Assembly (NCBI GenBank): GCA_025141015.1
Contig: CP081098.1
Location: 4,036,501 to 4,100,500, forward strand
Origin: Rhodobacteraceae bacterium M382
GTDB taxonomy: Bacteria; Pseudomonadota; Alphaproteobacteria; Rhodobacterales; Rhodobacteraceae
DNA: 64,000 bases
Reading direction: 5' to 3'
Each line of letters starts with the position of its first letter. The first letter of the stretch is position 1. Of this stretch, positions 9,708-19,668 are shown one piece after another. Position numbers and translations under genes: made by a program. The notes under the pieces were generated by a model. It saw nothing but the letters and a program-made list of their open reading frames with translations, was not told the origin of the DNA and did no database searches.

Positions 9708-9784
9708 CGGAGTGTAGCTCAGCCTGGTAGAGCACTGTCTTCGGGAGGCAGGGGTCGGAGGTTCGAATCCTCTCACTCCGACCA
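9708..9784 (+). tRNA. tRNA-Pro (anticodon CGG)
   Basis: 77 bases with CGGAGTG/CACTCCG as the 7-bp acceptor stem, discriminator A and an encoded CCA. The D-arm (GTAGCTCAGCCTGGTAGAGC) is standard. The anticodon stem CTGTC/GGCAG encloses the loop TTCGGGA, which gives anticodon CGG and thus proline. The T-arm contains GGTTCGAATCC. A decayed tyrosine integrase begins 49 bp downstream in the same direction, so the 3' half of this tRNA is a likely attachment site. I saw no second copy of the tRNA 3' end by eye in the window. Confidence 0.95.
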
Positions 9785-9832
9785 ATAGAATCAAGAACAT
9801 ACGCAAAACTGAAACCTGCAATTTATGCAACC

Positions 9833-11159
9833 TTGCATGAGTTGCGCAGTATCGCGAAAACCAAAAACAAGGAGAAGGCGCAGAAAAAGCTGGATGAATT
9901 CCAGCCCGATGCGGCACCCGCCGACCCCAACGCCCCCTATAACCGCACAAGAACGGACGGATACTGGGAGACAGTCAACAAGGACGGTAGCGGTAAGACC
10001 CGACGGCATTCTCACGGTAGGAAGGATGAAAAGGCTGCGTCAGCAGCACATGACAACTTCGTTAAGGAACTGGTTAGACCCTAAATTCCAGCTCGCCCTA
10101 CAGTGGCTTGGATCCTGGACAAGTATTACGAATACATCTGTCGAGAGAAGGCAGAGTCCACTTCTGGCCCCATGGCAGCGAACGTGGAGCCGCTGAAAGA
10201 GCATCTGGGGCATATGTTCTGGGATGAAGTCGTCAAGATACCGTGGACGAATACACAGAATGGCGGATGACGAAACCCCGCTGGAAGGCGCATCAGGATT
10301 TCGAAGGGCAATATGGGACCACCAGACGGAACAACGCCTGCAAGGACCTGAGAGTCCTGCGGGCCGCGCTAACGCGCGCACGGAAGAACCGCTACACCAC
10401 CTATCCTCCGGATTTCTCCATCACCGAAGGCGAGTCGGTGCGCGATACGAAAACATGGATCACTATGGAAGAAATGGAGCGCATGATAGCCGCCTGCGAA
10501 CCACGCCCCATCGTCGTCAACGGGCTTGAAATTGACAGGGAACGAGACCGCTCGCATATCGAAGGATTTCTGTTGATCGCACTCGCCACTGGCGCGCGGA
10601 AGGAAGCTATTCTGTCGCTGACATGGGATCAGGTCTATATCCCCGAGGCCACATTGAAGAGCGTGACGGAAGTTAAACCAGAACCTGTTCTGGACCCAGA
10701 AGGAAATTGGGTCATGCCCAAGCGTGCGACCCAGCGCACCTATGAAAACCCGCCACTGAACTACGAGTCCGGCACAGTGGCTAAGGGAGCCTATATCGAC
10801 TTCGGCGCGGGCAGCGGGAATAAGCGCCGCCCCCAGATTCCTATAGGCCAGAGTTGGAGGTTGATGAGCTACCTGATCTATGCAGATCGTTCGCAGCCCT
10901 ACGTGATCACCTACAATGGCAAGCGCGTGAAGAGCTTGAAGAAAGGCCTTACGGAAGTCGCAAAAGAAGCGGGTTTGAACAAGTCGGTGACGCACCACAC
11001 CATGAAGCGTACGGCGATCACCCATATGGTCCGGGCGGGCATTTCATTCAACATCATTGCTGACGCCGTAAACACCACTGAAAAGGTGTGAAAAAGCACT
11101 ACAACATGCACCGTCCTGACATCGAAGAGGCGTTTGGGGATGCGCTGTCGGTTCGGTAG
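9833..11159 (+). pseudogene. Tyrosine recombinase/phage-type integrase, broken in three places
   Basis: An integrase can be read only by joining three frames. The first (from 9833) gives a basic arm-binding-like part and meets an in-frame TAA at 10082-10084. The same frame resumes with ARPTVAWILDKYYEYICREK, a core-binding domain, until a frameshift near 10240. The second frame (to 11091) gives the catalytic domain with ATGARKEAILSLTW (first Arg) and THHTMKRTAITHMVRAG (H-x-x-R box, here HTMKR). A second shift near 11090 separates it from KKHYNMHRPDIEEAFGDAL, which holds the catalytic Tyr. It lies just after tRNA-Pro, in the usual position for an island integrase, and is surely inactive. Confidence 0.85.
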
Positions 11160-11205
11160 TCCGTTTTCGGGCAGGCTTACACCTATCAAGCCCGCACCGT
11201 GCGCT

Positions 11206-11568
11206 CTAAGGGTTGTAACGCGATTGTCCAGACAGATTCCGTGTGCCTTTGCAGTGTGGATACCCTGAGCACCCCCAAAACTGTTTCCCCGCATTTCGTC
11301 CACGTCTTGCGGTACGTTTCACCATTGATCTGCCGCAATAACGACAGTCGGGAACGCCTCCCACGTTGGAAGTGGCGCGGGGACGTCTAGATGTTGCCGC
11401 GCGTTGAGTCTTTGATGGTTGCGGGACCCGGCGCGGTGGCGACGTAACCACTAGAGTCACTATGGATGTCGGGATAGAAGCCCCCAGTTCGTTCAAATCA
11501 CGTTCGGCCTGCGACCTCGCGTTAAGTGCCTCAGAGAGTTCCCGGTCGTTCTTTGCACGGGCAGGCAA
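11206..11568 (-). CDS. Small protein with topoisomerase-type C4 zinc finger
   Basis: Product of 120 residues. The C-terminal half carries CRYCGRSMVKR and, further on, FWGCSGYPHCKGT, that is C-x2-C ... C-x5-C, the C4 zinc finger found at the ends of bacterial topoisomerase I and in nuclease-like accessory proteins. The N-terminal half is polar (MPARAKNDRELSEALNARSQ) and low in complexity, with no enzyme domain. It may be a free-standing DNA-binding protein of the integrated element, or the surviving 3' end of a larger nuclease gene. The coding frame overlaps no other gene. Expression is uncertain. Confidence 0.55.
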   Translation of the reverse strand: MPARAKNDRELSEALNARSQAERDLNELGASIPTSIVTLVVTSPPRRVPQPSKTQRAATSRRPRATSNVGGVPDCRYCGRSMVKRTARRGRNAGKQFWGCSGYPHCKGTRNLSGQSRYNP

Positions 11569-11860
11569 ACCGTCGAGCCAACCGACATAAATCAGCGTTC
11601 GCGCGCATCGATGACGGCACCAATGGCCAGTCGACTGTCAAAGAAAGCAAGAAAGTTAGAGAATTTTCAAAAATTTTTACCCTGTTTTACGATTCCGACA
11701 TGGGGGGACTACAGCAGCCGAAAAGTACCCTAAAAAGTTAAGAGATCGCGTTACCAGTCCGCCGCGCCTTGCTCCAAGGAGTTCTTGTGGGGGCTGTTTG
11801 TGCTCGGTTTGGTAGCGCCTAGTATAGCCTTGGGTCCCTCGGTGCCCGCATTTAGCGGGT

Positions 11861-12421
11861 CTATGTGGTCGATTTAGATGCGTTAATAATGCGATAAACG
11901 GAAGTACGCCCGATATTCAAACTTCGTGCTATCTCGGTTGGGGTGATACCTTCACTTCTTAATTTCAGAACGCTCTGAGATTGAGCACGTGCGGTGGGTT
12001 TGCGACCCTTGTATTTGCCTTCGGACTTGGCCTTAGCAATACCCAGCTTCTGCCGTTCCAACATCATAGACCGCTCGAATTCCGAAACTGCGCCGAGCAT
12101 GTTCAGCAAGAGCGTTCCCGTTGGCGTAGAAGTGTCGATGTCCATCGCCAGAATACGCAGGTTTGCGCCTTTGGACTTTATCGTGTGTACGACCTCACCA
12201 AGATGCAGGACTGAACGGGCAAGACGGTCGAGCTTGGTCACAATTAGAGTGTCACCTTCCCGTAGAAAGTCGAGTGCCGCCGCCAGACGCGGTCGATCTT
12301 CGACTGCTGAGACCTGTTCCACAAACATCTTTTCGCAACCAATTGCCTCAAGATCGCGCTTCTGCCCTTCAAAGCCAGCTTCCTGTTCCAACGTGCTTGT
12401 GCGAGCGTACCCGATCAGCAA
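11861..12421 (-). CDS. Serine recombinase, resolvase/invertase type
   Basis: Product of 186 residues, the usual size of Tn3-type resolvases and Hin-like invertases. It starts LIGYARTSTLEQEAGFEGQK, with the catalytic Ser in the ARTST motif. It continues with EQVSAVEDRPRL, LIVTKLDRLARSVLHLGEVV, the helix-E region FERSMMLERQKLGIAKAK, and a C-terminal helix-turn-helix (GITPTEIARSLNIGRTSVYR). The start is a TTG with GGAG seven bases upstream. No matching transposase lies next to it, so it may come from a plasmid-, phage- or island-resolution system. It appears intact. Confidence 0.9.
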   Translation of the reverse strand: MLIGYARTSTLEQEAGFEGQKRDLEAIGCEKMFVEQVSAVEDRPRLAAALDFLREGDTLIVTKLDRLARSVLHLGEVVHTIKSKGANLRILAMDIDTSTPTGTLLLNMLGAVSEFERSMMLERQKLGIAKAKSEGKYKGRKPTARAQSQSVLKLRSEGITPTEIARSLNIGRTSVYRIINASKSTT

Positions 12422-12621
12422 CTATTTCTCCGAATCTGTTCCACAAAGTCTTAAATATTTTTGGACATTTGTTCCAAAATGTCAGAACCATTCTATTGGC
12501 ACACTCTCAAGGTGACCCACCGGTGTTCCACAGAAGCCTGCCGTGTGGTTTACGGCATCGCCACGCAACCCGCATGGCGATTGCACCCAATGTCACCTGA
12601 TGCGCCTTGAGGAGCGTCGCG

Positions 12622-13633
12622 ATGCCGTTTGATGCGCTCCACGACTTTTGCTCTCTGATCGAACGTGATCTCGATCCCGGCGCGGAAATGCTCCACTTCC
12701 TGCAACAGGAGGTGCCGACCGCCACGCATGTTGACCCTTGGCAGGTGGAGGCGATCACATCGGACGCGCAGACGGTCGCACTGCTCGTCTGCCGTCAGGC
12801 GGGTAAATCCTGCGTCCTCGCGACGCGCGGCGTTCGCGAATTGAAGCGTGGCGGCACAATCATCTGCGTTGCCCCCGCCGAACGTCAGACACGCGAAATC
12901 ACCCGGAAAGTGCAAGCATACCTGCGCGCCACTGACCTCGTGGTCGAACGCGCGACGCAGACGGAAATCGAATGTTCGAATGGCGGACGCTTTATCGCTG
13001 TGCCTGTGTCGGGCGCAACGATACGTGGTTACACAGCCGACCTGCTTCTGGTGGACGAGATGGCATACTTACCGGGAACGAACGGCGGCGAGGATGTTGT
13101 CGTTTCTATCCTGCCCATGCTGCGCGACAACGGACAGACCTTCTACGCCAGCACCCCCGCTGGAAAAAACAGCCTTTTTGCATCGCTATTCCTTGAACCC
13201 AAGGACAACGTGCATCGATCAAGGTTCCCGGCACTTCGATCCCGCGCCTTGCATCCCGCGTTGAGCGCCTGCGGTCGCAATTGTCAGCCACGCGCTTTCG
13301 GCAGGAGGTCATGTGCGATTTTCTGTCTGACGGTCTGTCTTACTTCGACCTGTCCGCCATAGAGAACGCCACCAGCATGGAGAACGCAATATGTCCTCGG
13401 TTTTGAACCTCAACTACATGCCCGATGGTCGCGTGATCAACAAAACCGGACATGACCCCGCAATCGAGAGAGTGGCCGGATTTGTCAGATACTTCGTGGG
13501 CGCTGATTTGGGGCAAGCTAATGACTTCTCGTCTACGGTTGTGATCAAGGATTAGCAATTGCCCATTCATGACGGCACGCGCGTCAAACTCGGCCCCCGT
13601 GAACGCAAGGTTGTCTTTGCCAACAAGTTCAGC
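12622..13633 (+). pseudogene. Phage terminase large subunit, decayed
   Basis: From ATG 12622 (GAGGAG upstream) the frame encodes a terminase ATPase domain: VALLVCRQAGKSCVLATR is the Walker A-like loop, TADLLLVDEMAYL the Walker B, and QTFYASTPAGK the following coupling motif. A frameshift near 13215 moves the reading to KVPGTSIPRLASRVERL and FRQEVMCDFLSD. A third piece starting at 13391 (54 codons) contains RYFVGADLGQANDFSSTVVI, the first strand of the RNase H-like nuclease domain, and ends in TAG at 13553-13555; similarity seems to continue past the stop (QLPIHDGTRVKLGPRERKVV). It then abuts the sulfatase remnant. This is a prophage or GTA-like packaging relic. Confidence 0.8.
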
Positions 13634-14685
13634 CTATGCCTCGTTTTCCGGCATCCGAATAATCAAAGTGCTGTGGAAGGCCGGGTCATACACGGACATT
13701 TTACCCAGCTGTGGTGATCGCCAAGCATCTCTCCGTGGTCAGCAGTCACGACAATCAATGTGTTCTCGTACTGCCCAGTGCCCTTCAAGAAGGACACGAC
13801 CTGCCCAATATGGTGATCAACTTGGGTGGCCAAACCCAGATCGATCGAACGCAAGGTCTGTACGGTGGCATCCGTTAGGGGCAGGTCTGGCTGCCCATCC
13901 ACAAAGTCGGCAACAGAGGTTGTGCGGATAGTTCCTTCAAAGAAGGGGTGTTCGGAAATTTCGTCCTCGGCACTGGCCAGGCGGTTGGGCAAAGGCAGTG
14001 TCGCGGGATCGTACATGCGATTATAAGGCGCAGGCGCAACCAATGGTGGGTGCGGCCTGATATAAGTCAGATGTGCGCACCAGTTAACCTCGGTGCTGTC
14101 TGCCATATAGTCCAGAAATCTATCTGTCAGATAGGCCGTGTCACTGTGCTCTTTCGCGTAAAGTGCGGGACCGTCGGGACGTAGATCCTCACCTTCGCGC
14201 TGCGGAATGAACACATCATTTAGACCATCAAACTGGTATCCCTGTTCACGTAGATGTTTTTGCCACCCGGTGGAGACTTTGAACCACATCTCTAGGGCTT
14301 CTTCAAAGCTCGCCATCGGCAGCTCGTAGGAAAAGAGCGCGGGATCGTCGGGGGCATCTACGCACGGATCCTGCGCGGTGTCCGTGTGGCCGAACAACAA
14401 AGGCGTATAGCCCGCCTTTCGCATTTCCGTACCCAGATTGGGAATGTCGTGCCGAAGGGGGGGGCCGTTGCGCACAGAGCGATGGTCCATCGCATATTGC
14501 CCGGTGAGCAGAGAGGCGCGTGACGGACCGCAGGGGTTGATGACCGAGTAATGGTTCCGGAATGTCATCCCATCTGCCATGAGCGCACGCAGGTTCGGCA
14601 AGTCCACATATTTGGCGAGCTCACCGAACACACAATCTGCGCGCAGCTGATCAATAGCGATGAAGAGGACGTTTTTTTGATTTGG
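13634..14685 (-). pseudogene. Sulfatase, truncated and without a start codon
   Basis: The N-terminal part is NVLFIAIDQLRADCVFGELA, which holds the first metal ligand, followed by INPCGPSRASLLTGQYAM with the C-x-P-S-R formylglycine motif of type I sulfatases. Near the C-terminal side, VTADHGEMLGDHHSW carries the second metal site. A single-base loss near 13706 shifts the frame (the normal reading resumes as GKMSVYDPAFHSTLIIRMP), and the gene ends abruptly at 13634 against the terminase relic. No ATG, GTG or TTG occurs between the upstream IMPase stop and the first conserved strand, so it lacks a proper start as well. It was probably once in the same operon as the IMPase and ABC transporter. 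Confidence 0.8.
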
Positions 14686-14688
14686 AGG

Positions 14689-15468
14689 TTATTGCGACCA
14701 TTCCGCTTGGATCAGATTCAAGACAGCCTCATGCATTGCCGGGGTTGCTGCGGAGACAACGTGCCCTTCGGATTGAAGCGTCAGCGTGTCACCATTCCAG
14801 TCGGTCATGACACCACCGGCCGCTTCTACCACTGCCAGTACAGGCAGATAGTCATAGGGTTGCAGATCATAATCGACCACCGCATCCACATGACCCATTG
14901 CCAAAAGCGCGTGCGGATAACAATCGTAGGACAACCGGCGGGTTTGTCCTGCGGTCATGAGTTTGTCAAATACTGCAGGGTGGTCGCGAAAAATTTTCTC
15001 GCCCTCATTGATGAACAGGACTGCCTCTGCCAGCTTTGATTGATCACTGACGGATATTGGTTTCCCATTCATGGTCGCGCCTTGACCTTTGACACCAATC
15101 AAAGTTTCTACCAGGGTCGGAACGCCAATCACGCCGATCTCGGGCTGGCCGAGTTTCAAGCGCCCCAAAAGAAAGCCAAAAAGCGGGTGCCCCGACAAAA
15201 AGGATCGTGTGCCATCGATTGGATCAACGATCCAGATTTGGTCACGATCTTTGCCCTGAAAACCTGCTTCTTCACCAAAAACGCCATCTTGTGGAAAATG
15301 CTCGGCAAGATAGCTGCGCACAATTTCCTCGACCCCTCTGTCGGCTTGAGTGACCGGGCTTTCGTCGGATTTGAAATCAACGCCAAGATTGCCTCGAAAA
15401 TAGCCAAGCGCGGCTTTCGCGGCGATTGCTGCAATCTGTTCCGCGTGGTGCGTAATGTCAGAGTTCAC
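14689..15468 (-). CDS. Inositol monophosphatase family protein
   Basis: Product of 259 residues from the GTG at 15468 (VNSDITHHAEQIAAIAAKA); an in-frame TTG three codons upstream is also possible. Diagnostic motifs are SPVTQADRGVEEIVRSYLAE, FGEEAG (metal-binding Glu), WIVDPIDGTRSFLSGHP (the DPIDGT signature) and LQPYDYLPVLAVVEAAGG near the C-terminus. The family is Mg2+-dependent and dephosphorylates inositol phosphates, histidinol phosphate, PAP or related compounds; this subgroup resembles HisN-like enzymes. It starts 17 bp after the ABC ATPase stop and is probably the distal intact gene of that operon, followed by a dead sulfatase. Confidence 0.88.
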   Translation of the reverse strand: MNSDITHHAEQIAAIAAKAALGYFRGNLGVDFKSDESPVTQADRGVEEIVRSYLAEHFPQDGVFGEEAGFQGKDRDQIWIVDPIDGTRSFLSGHPLFGFLLGRLKLGQPEIGVIGVPTLVETLIGVKGQGATMNGKPISVSDQSKLAEAVLFINEGEKIFRDHPAVFDKLMTAGQTRRLSYDCYPHALLAMGHVDAVVDYDLQPYDYLPVLAVVEAAGGVMTDWNGDTLTLQSEGHVVSAATPAMHEAVLNLIQAEWSQ

Positions 15469-15484
15469 TTGGTCCAATTCCCAG

Positions 15485-17431
15485 TCAGGCCATTTCCAAA
15501 ACGGGCTGTTCAAAGGCAGGAGAAGGCAGCACATGGCACGCAACAAAATGGCCGTCGTCCAGTTCAACCAACTCGGTCGGATGCGCTGAGTGGTCAAACC
15601 CCGGAGGGGCTGCGACAACCCTGAACCCTTTATCATCGCGTTGCACGATCGGATGGTCTTGCACGCCTTCAAACTTTTCGGGGTTGAACGGTGCGTCCGG
15701 ATCTGGATGAGGCACAGCGGTCAACAACGCACGCGTATAGGGGTGCTGCGGATTGAAAAAGATCTTCTCGGTCGGTCCGTATTCCATGAACTCACCGTGA
15801 TACATCACCGCCACGCGGTGTGAGATCTGCGCGACTACAGCCAGGTCATGGGCAATGAACAGAAAGCTGATGCCCATTTCCCTTTGGATGTCACGCAGTA
15901 GGTCCACGATTTCAGCCTGGATCGACACATCCAATGCAGAAACACATTCATCACAGACCACGAATTTTGGCTTGGACACCAAGGCCCGTGCGATACAAAT
16001 CCGTTGACGCTGTCCACCAGAGAAAGCATGCGGGAAGCGGCGCAGGTGTTCCAGGTCGATCTTGCAACGCTCTGCAATCTCGCGCACCCGGTTGTCGATC
16101 TTGTCCCGGTCAGTCATCAGGCCCGACGCCACCAGCGGTTCTGCGATGATGTCGCGTACTGTCATTCGGGGATTAAGCGATGAATATGGGTCCTGAAACA
16201 CAAGGCTGACCTCGGGACGGAAGGCGCGCAGCATTTCACCCACCAGTGAGTTGATCTGCACCGGCCCTTCGGAAAAAGCCATGTTCATCTTGGAGCGCAC
16301 CCTACGCAATTCACCGGGGGTGGCATGTGCCAGATCGATGTCGGCCTTATTCTTGCGGTGGAAAATCACCTCACCGTCGCTGGGATCGATCGCGCGCAAA
16401 ATGGCGCGGCCTACGGTGGTCTTGCCTGATCCGGATTCGCCAACCAGCCCAACAGTTTCACCACGCAGAATATCAAAGGTGATGTCCCGCACGGCCCGCA
16501 CGGTTTCTGTTTCGGTGCGGAAGAGCTTTTTCTTCTTGATCTCAAAATCGACAGAGAGGTTTTTGACGTCGATCAGCGACTGCCCCTTGCCTCCGGGCAG
16601 CGGTTTGGGAGGCACGACCTTATCCAGCCGCGGCACAGCGGCGAGCAGGCGTTTAGTATAGTCTTCTTGCGGGGTGTGTATCACCTCGCGCACGGTGCCC
16701 CGTTCAACAATCTCACCCTTGTACATGACCGCAATGTCATCTGCGACCTGCGCAACCACGCCCAGATCGTGGGTGATGAAGATCATGCTCATCTCAAGCT
16801 CGGTCTGCAGATCACGCATCAGCTTCAGAACCTGCGCCTGGATCGTGACGTCCAGGGCGGTGGTTGGTTCATCCGCGATCAGAAGCTGCGGACCGGCAGA
16901 GAGCGCCAGGGCAATCATCGCCCGCTGACGCATGCCACCGGACAATTCGTGCGGATACTGGTCCACGCGTTGCGCAGGATTGGTCAGGCCAACCTTGTCC
17001 AGCATTTCGGTTGCAATCTCGCGGGCATGGCGGCGTGAAACGCCACGATGCAGCATGATCGCTTCCATGATCTGATTGCCGATGGTGTAGACAGGGGAAA
17101 AACTGGCCATCGGCTCCTGAAAGATCATCCCGATCTCGCCACCGCGCAGCCGGTGCAGCCGTGGGTCATTGCGCCGGATCTTGGCAATGTCCATGGCCTT
17201 GCCGTCCTTGGTCACATAGTTGATCTGGCTGTCTTCCGCGATGCTGGCAATACCAGGCAAAAGCTGCATCACCGCTTTGGTGCTGACGGATTTCCCGGAA
17301 CCGGACTCTCCGACGATACCAAGGGTTTTACCCTTCTCCAGCGAAAAGGACACGTTGCGCACGGGCGAGACTAGCCCTTCGTCGGTTCTGAAGTTCAGCG
17401 TCAGGTTTCGAACGTCGAGGATCGTGGACAT
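15485..17431 (-). CDS. Oligopeptide-type ABC transporter, two fused ATPase domains
   Basis: Product of 648 residues, twice the length of a single ATPase, equal to a DppD-DppF fusion. The first domain has [29 protein letters not shown] and [13 protein letters not shown]; the second has [29 protein letters not shown] and [13 protein letters not shown]. Each domain ends in an oligopeptide-binding-type extension (for instance [20 protein letters not shown]). It powers import of the ligand delivered by the SBP encoded upstream. Its ATG overlaps the stop of the permease gene by one base (TAATG), showing translational coupling. Regulation is likely through the LysR gene at the far end. Confidence 0.93.
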   Translation of the reverse strand: MSTILDVRNLTLNFRTDEGLVSPVRNVSFSLEKGKTLGIVGESGSGKSVSTKAVMQLLPGIASIAEDSQINYVTKDGKAMDIAKIRRNDPRLHRLRGGEIGMIFQEPMASFSPVYTIGNQIMEAIMLHRGVSRRHAREIATEMLDKVGLTNPAQRVDQYPHELSGGMRQRAMIALALSAGPQLLIADEPTTALDVTIQAQVLKLMRDLQTELEMSMIFITHDLGVVAQVADDIAVMYKGEIVERGTVREVIHTPQEDYTKRLLAAVPRLDKVVPPKPLPGGKGQSLIDVKNLSVDFEIKKKKLFRTETETVRAVRDITFDILRGETVGLVGESGSGKTTVGRAILRAIDPSDGEVIFHRKNKADIDLAHATPGELRRVRSKMNMAFSEGPVQINSLVGEMLRAFRPEVSLVFQDPYSSLNPRMTVRDIIAEPLVASGLMTDRDKIDNRVREIAERCKIDLEHLRRFPHAFSGGQRQRICIARALVSKPKFVVCDECVSALDVSIQAEIVDLLRDIQREMGISFLFIAHDLAVVAQISHRVAVMYHGEFMEYGPTEKIFFNPQHPYTRALLTAVPHPDPDAPFNPEKFEGVQDHPIVQRDDKGFRVVAAPPGFDHSAHPTELVELDDGHFVACHVLPSPAFEQPVLEMA

Positions 17432-18594
17432 TATTTCGCCTCCGCGTACGGATCGGCCGCGTCACGCAAACCGTCACCAATCACCGTGAAGGCCAGCACG
17501 GCCACGACAACAAAGACAGCTGGGATAAAGAGCCAAGGGGTTTGTTCAATCGCGCGTACAGATTGTGCCTGTTGCAGCAGAACACCCCAGGACACAGAGG
17601 GTGGGCGCAGGCCGAGGCCCACAAAGCTGAGCGCGGTTTCGCTGAGGATCATGTAGGGAAAGCTGATAACCAGATCGACGATGATAAAACTGGTGAAGCT
17701 GGGCAGCATGTGCTGGGAAATGATCCGCTTGGTGCGGGCACCGGCCAGACGCGCGGCGACCACGTAATCTTCGTTGCGGATCGACAAAAGCTGCGACCGG
17801 ATACGGCGGGCAAGGGTCGGCCATCCAAACAAGCCCAATATCAACGTCATGGCGAAATAAACCTGCGTGGTAGACCACTCCTTGGGCATGGCGGCGGCCA
17901 GCCCCATGTAAAGCGGGATGATCGGAACCACGCGAATGACTTCGGTCACGCGTTGGATGACATTGTCAATCAGGCCACTAAAATACCCGGCGATCCCACC
18001 GATGGTGAGCGCAAGCACAAAGGAAATCAGAACCCCAAACACCCCGATGGAAAGCGACGTGCGGGTTGCGTAGATGGTACGGCTGAAAACATCCCGGCCC
18101 AGATCGTCGGTTCCCCAGAAGTGAATTTTCTGGTCCACATCCGCGCTGAGCCCGACAAGATGGCGATTGGTTGGGATGAAGCCCAGAACCTTGACCTCTT
18201 CGCCAGGAACAAAAAACTGAAGGTAGTAACGCACATCGGGGTCAGGTTTGGAAATGGCGCGCAGGGTGATAGGATCGCGCTCCGTTTTTGTCCCGTTAAC
18301 AAATGGAACAATAGAACATCCGTATTCGTCACAGAATCTCGGGATCTGCGGCGGGCCTTCGATGTATGAAGTATCGCGCGTTACCGGCCCATAGGGTGCC
18401 ACGAATTCAGCAAAAATCCCGGCCAGAGCCATCAACCCCAGCAAAGCCGAAGCCACCATGGCGGCGCGGTGGCGGCGAAAACGCCACCAAATCAGCGTCC
18501 ATTGTGACGCCGAATAGTATTTGAGCAGGCGCTGGCGCTCTTTTTCCTCTGCTGCAGAGGGGGGTGAGTTCTGTGGATCAACTGTTTGAGTCAT
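17431..18594 (-). CDS. Oligopeptide-type ABC transporter permease (DppC-like)
   Basis: Product of 387 residues, longer than a standard DppC (about 300) because of a large periplasmic insertion after the first membrane helix (around residues 65-160: GPPQIPRFCDEYGCSIVPFV and following), as in the OppC/MalE-like long subgroup of proteobacteria. It has the N-terminal OppC domain (WTLIWWRFRRHRAAMVASAL) and the EAA loop region (AARLAGARTKRIISQHMLP). About six membrane segments are present. It sits in the order SBP, DppB, DppC, ATPase, with 3 bp between it and the upstream permease gene. Confidence 0.92.
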   Translation of the reverse strand: MTQTVDPQNSPPSAAEEKERQRLLKYYSASQWTLIWWRFRRHRAAMVASALLGLMALAGIFAEFVAPYGPVTRDTSYIEGPPQIPRFCDEYGCSIVPFVNGTKTERDPITLRAISKPDPDVRYYLQFFVPGEEVKVLGFIPTNRHLVGLSADVDQKIHFWGTDDLGRDVFSRTIYATRTSLSIGVFGVLISFVLALTIGGIAGYFSGLIDNVIQRVTEVIRVVPIIPLYMGLAAAMPKEWSTTQVYFAMTLILGLFGWPTLARRIRSQLLSIRNEDYVVAARLAGARTKRIISQHMLPSFTSFIIVDLVISFPYMILSETALSFVGLGLRPPSVSWGVLLQQAQSVRAIEQTPWLFIPAVFVVVAVLAFTVIGDGLRDAADPYAEAK

Positions 18595-18597
18595 GTG

Positions 18598-19590
18598 TCA
18601 GGCGCCCAGCTTGATGCGCGGATCCAGCCAGGCGAGCAGCAGGTCCGAAACAAAGTTCATGAAAACGATGGCGAAGGTCAGCATGAGCAAGATCGCCCCC
18701 GCGACGTTCATGTCGAGGTCGAGATAGGCCTTGAGCAGCAGTTCACCCAATTCGGTCAGGCCAAGCACCACGGCAACGATGGGGAGTTCCGAGAAGATGC
18801 GGTTCACATCAAAGCCAATGGTGGACACGATCGGGTTGATCGCCAGCCGTGCCGGGTATTTCAACAAGAGCCGTCCTTCGGGAACGCCACGGGCACGGGC
18901 CGCCGTAACAGACAGCTTGTTAAGCTCGTCCGACATGGTCGCGCGGACTGTTTGGATCTGATAGGCGACCGCAGACCAAGCCAGCACCACGGCAGGCAGC
19001 CACAGATGCTTGAGCATGTCCCAGACCTTGGCCAGCGACCAGGCGGCGTCCTTATAGGCAGCAGAGAAAAGCCCCCCGATATCGGCACCGAACCACCGAT
19101 TGGCGAAGTAAAGCATAACAAGCGCCAAAAGAAAGTTTGGCAAGGCGAGGCCCAGATAGGAGAGAACGGTCAACCCGTAATCCACAGCCGACCCACGGCG
19201 CACAGCGGCATAAATGCCAATTGGGATGGAAATGATATAGGTCAACAGCAGCGTGGCGAACAGGATGCCTGCGGTCAGCCAAACCTTGTCGCCAATCACG
19301 TTGGCCACGGAGGTTTCAAAAGCAAATGCCTGTCCGAAATCACCACGAAGCACGATGCCGCCGATCCAGTCGAAATAGCGAAAAAGCATGGGCTTATCGA
19401 GGCCCAGGTCAACGCGGATCGCCTGAATGTCTGCTTCGGTCACATTGACGCCTGTGCCGGAATACTTCCGAAAGGCGTAGCGATCGGCATAGTCACCAGG
19501 TGGAATTTCCATGATCAGGAAAACCATCAGTGATACCAGGGCCATCGTGATCAGCATTCCGATCACACGCTCTAAAGTGAATCTGAGCAT
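18598..19590 (-). CDS. Oligopeptide-type ABC transporter permease (DppB-like)
   Basis: Product of 330 residues, usual length for DppB. The N-terminal membrane segment (LERVIGMLITMALVSLMVF) is followed by a periplasmic part with PPGDYADRYAFRKYSG. The EAA-like loop is AARARGVPEGRLLLKYPARL. It has six predicted helices and ends in LLLAWLDPRIKLGA, the DppB C-terminal pattern. It forms the membrane channel together with the DppC-like subunit. A hairpin lies between it and the SBP gene upstream, which would lower its expression relative to the binding protein. Confidence 0.92.
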   Translation of the reverse strand: MLRFTLERVIGMLITMALVSLMVFLIMEIPPGDYADRYAFRKYSGTGVNVTEADIQAIRVDLGLDKPMLFRYFDWIGGIVLRGDFGQAFAFETSVANVIGDKVWLTAGILFATLLLTYIISIPIGIYAAVRRGSAVDYGLTVLSYLGLALPNFLLALVMLYFANRWFGADIGGLFSAAYKDAAWSLAKVWDMLKHLWLPAVVLAWSAVAYQIQTVRATMSDELNKLSVTAARARGVPEGRLLLKYPARLAINPIVSTIGFDVNRIFSELPIVAVVLGLTELGELLLKAYLDLDMNVAGAILLMLTFAIVFMNFVSDLLLAWLDPRIKLGA

Positions 19591-19617
19591 TCAGACCATC
19601 CCCACCAGATTTAGAAT

Positions 19618-19655
19618 CAAAAATAGACCCGAAGCGTAGTTTCACGCTTCGGGTC
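19618..19655 (-). terminator. Intercistronic hairpin after the SBP gene
   Basis: Read on the minus strand, GACCCGAAGCG (19655-19645) pairs with CGCTTCGGGTC (19636-19626) around an eight-base loop, followed by TATTTTTG. It lies 14 bp after the stop of the SBP gene and before the permease genes. It can act as a leaky terminator or 3' stabiliser, giving more binding protein than permease, as is common for SBP-first operons. Confidence 0.75.
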
Positions 19656-19668
19656 GGATTGGGTGAGC

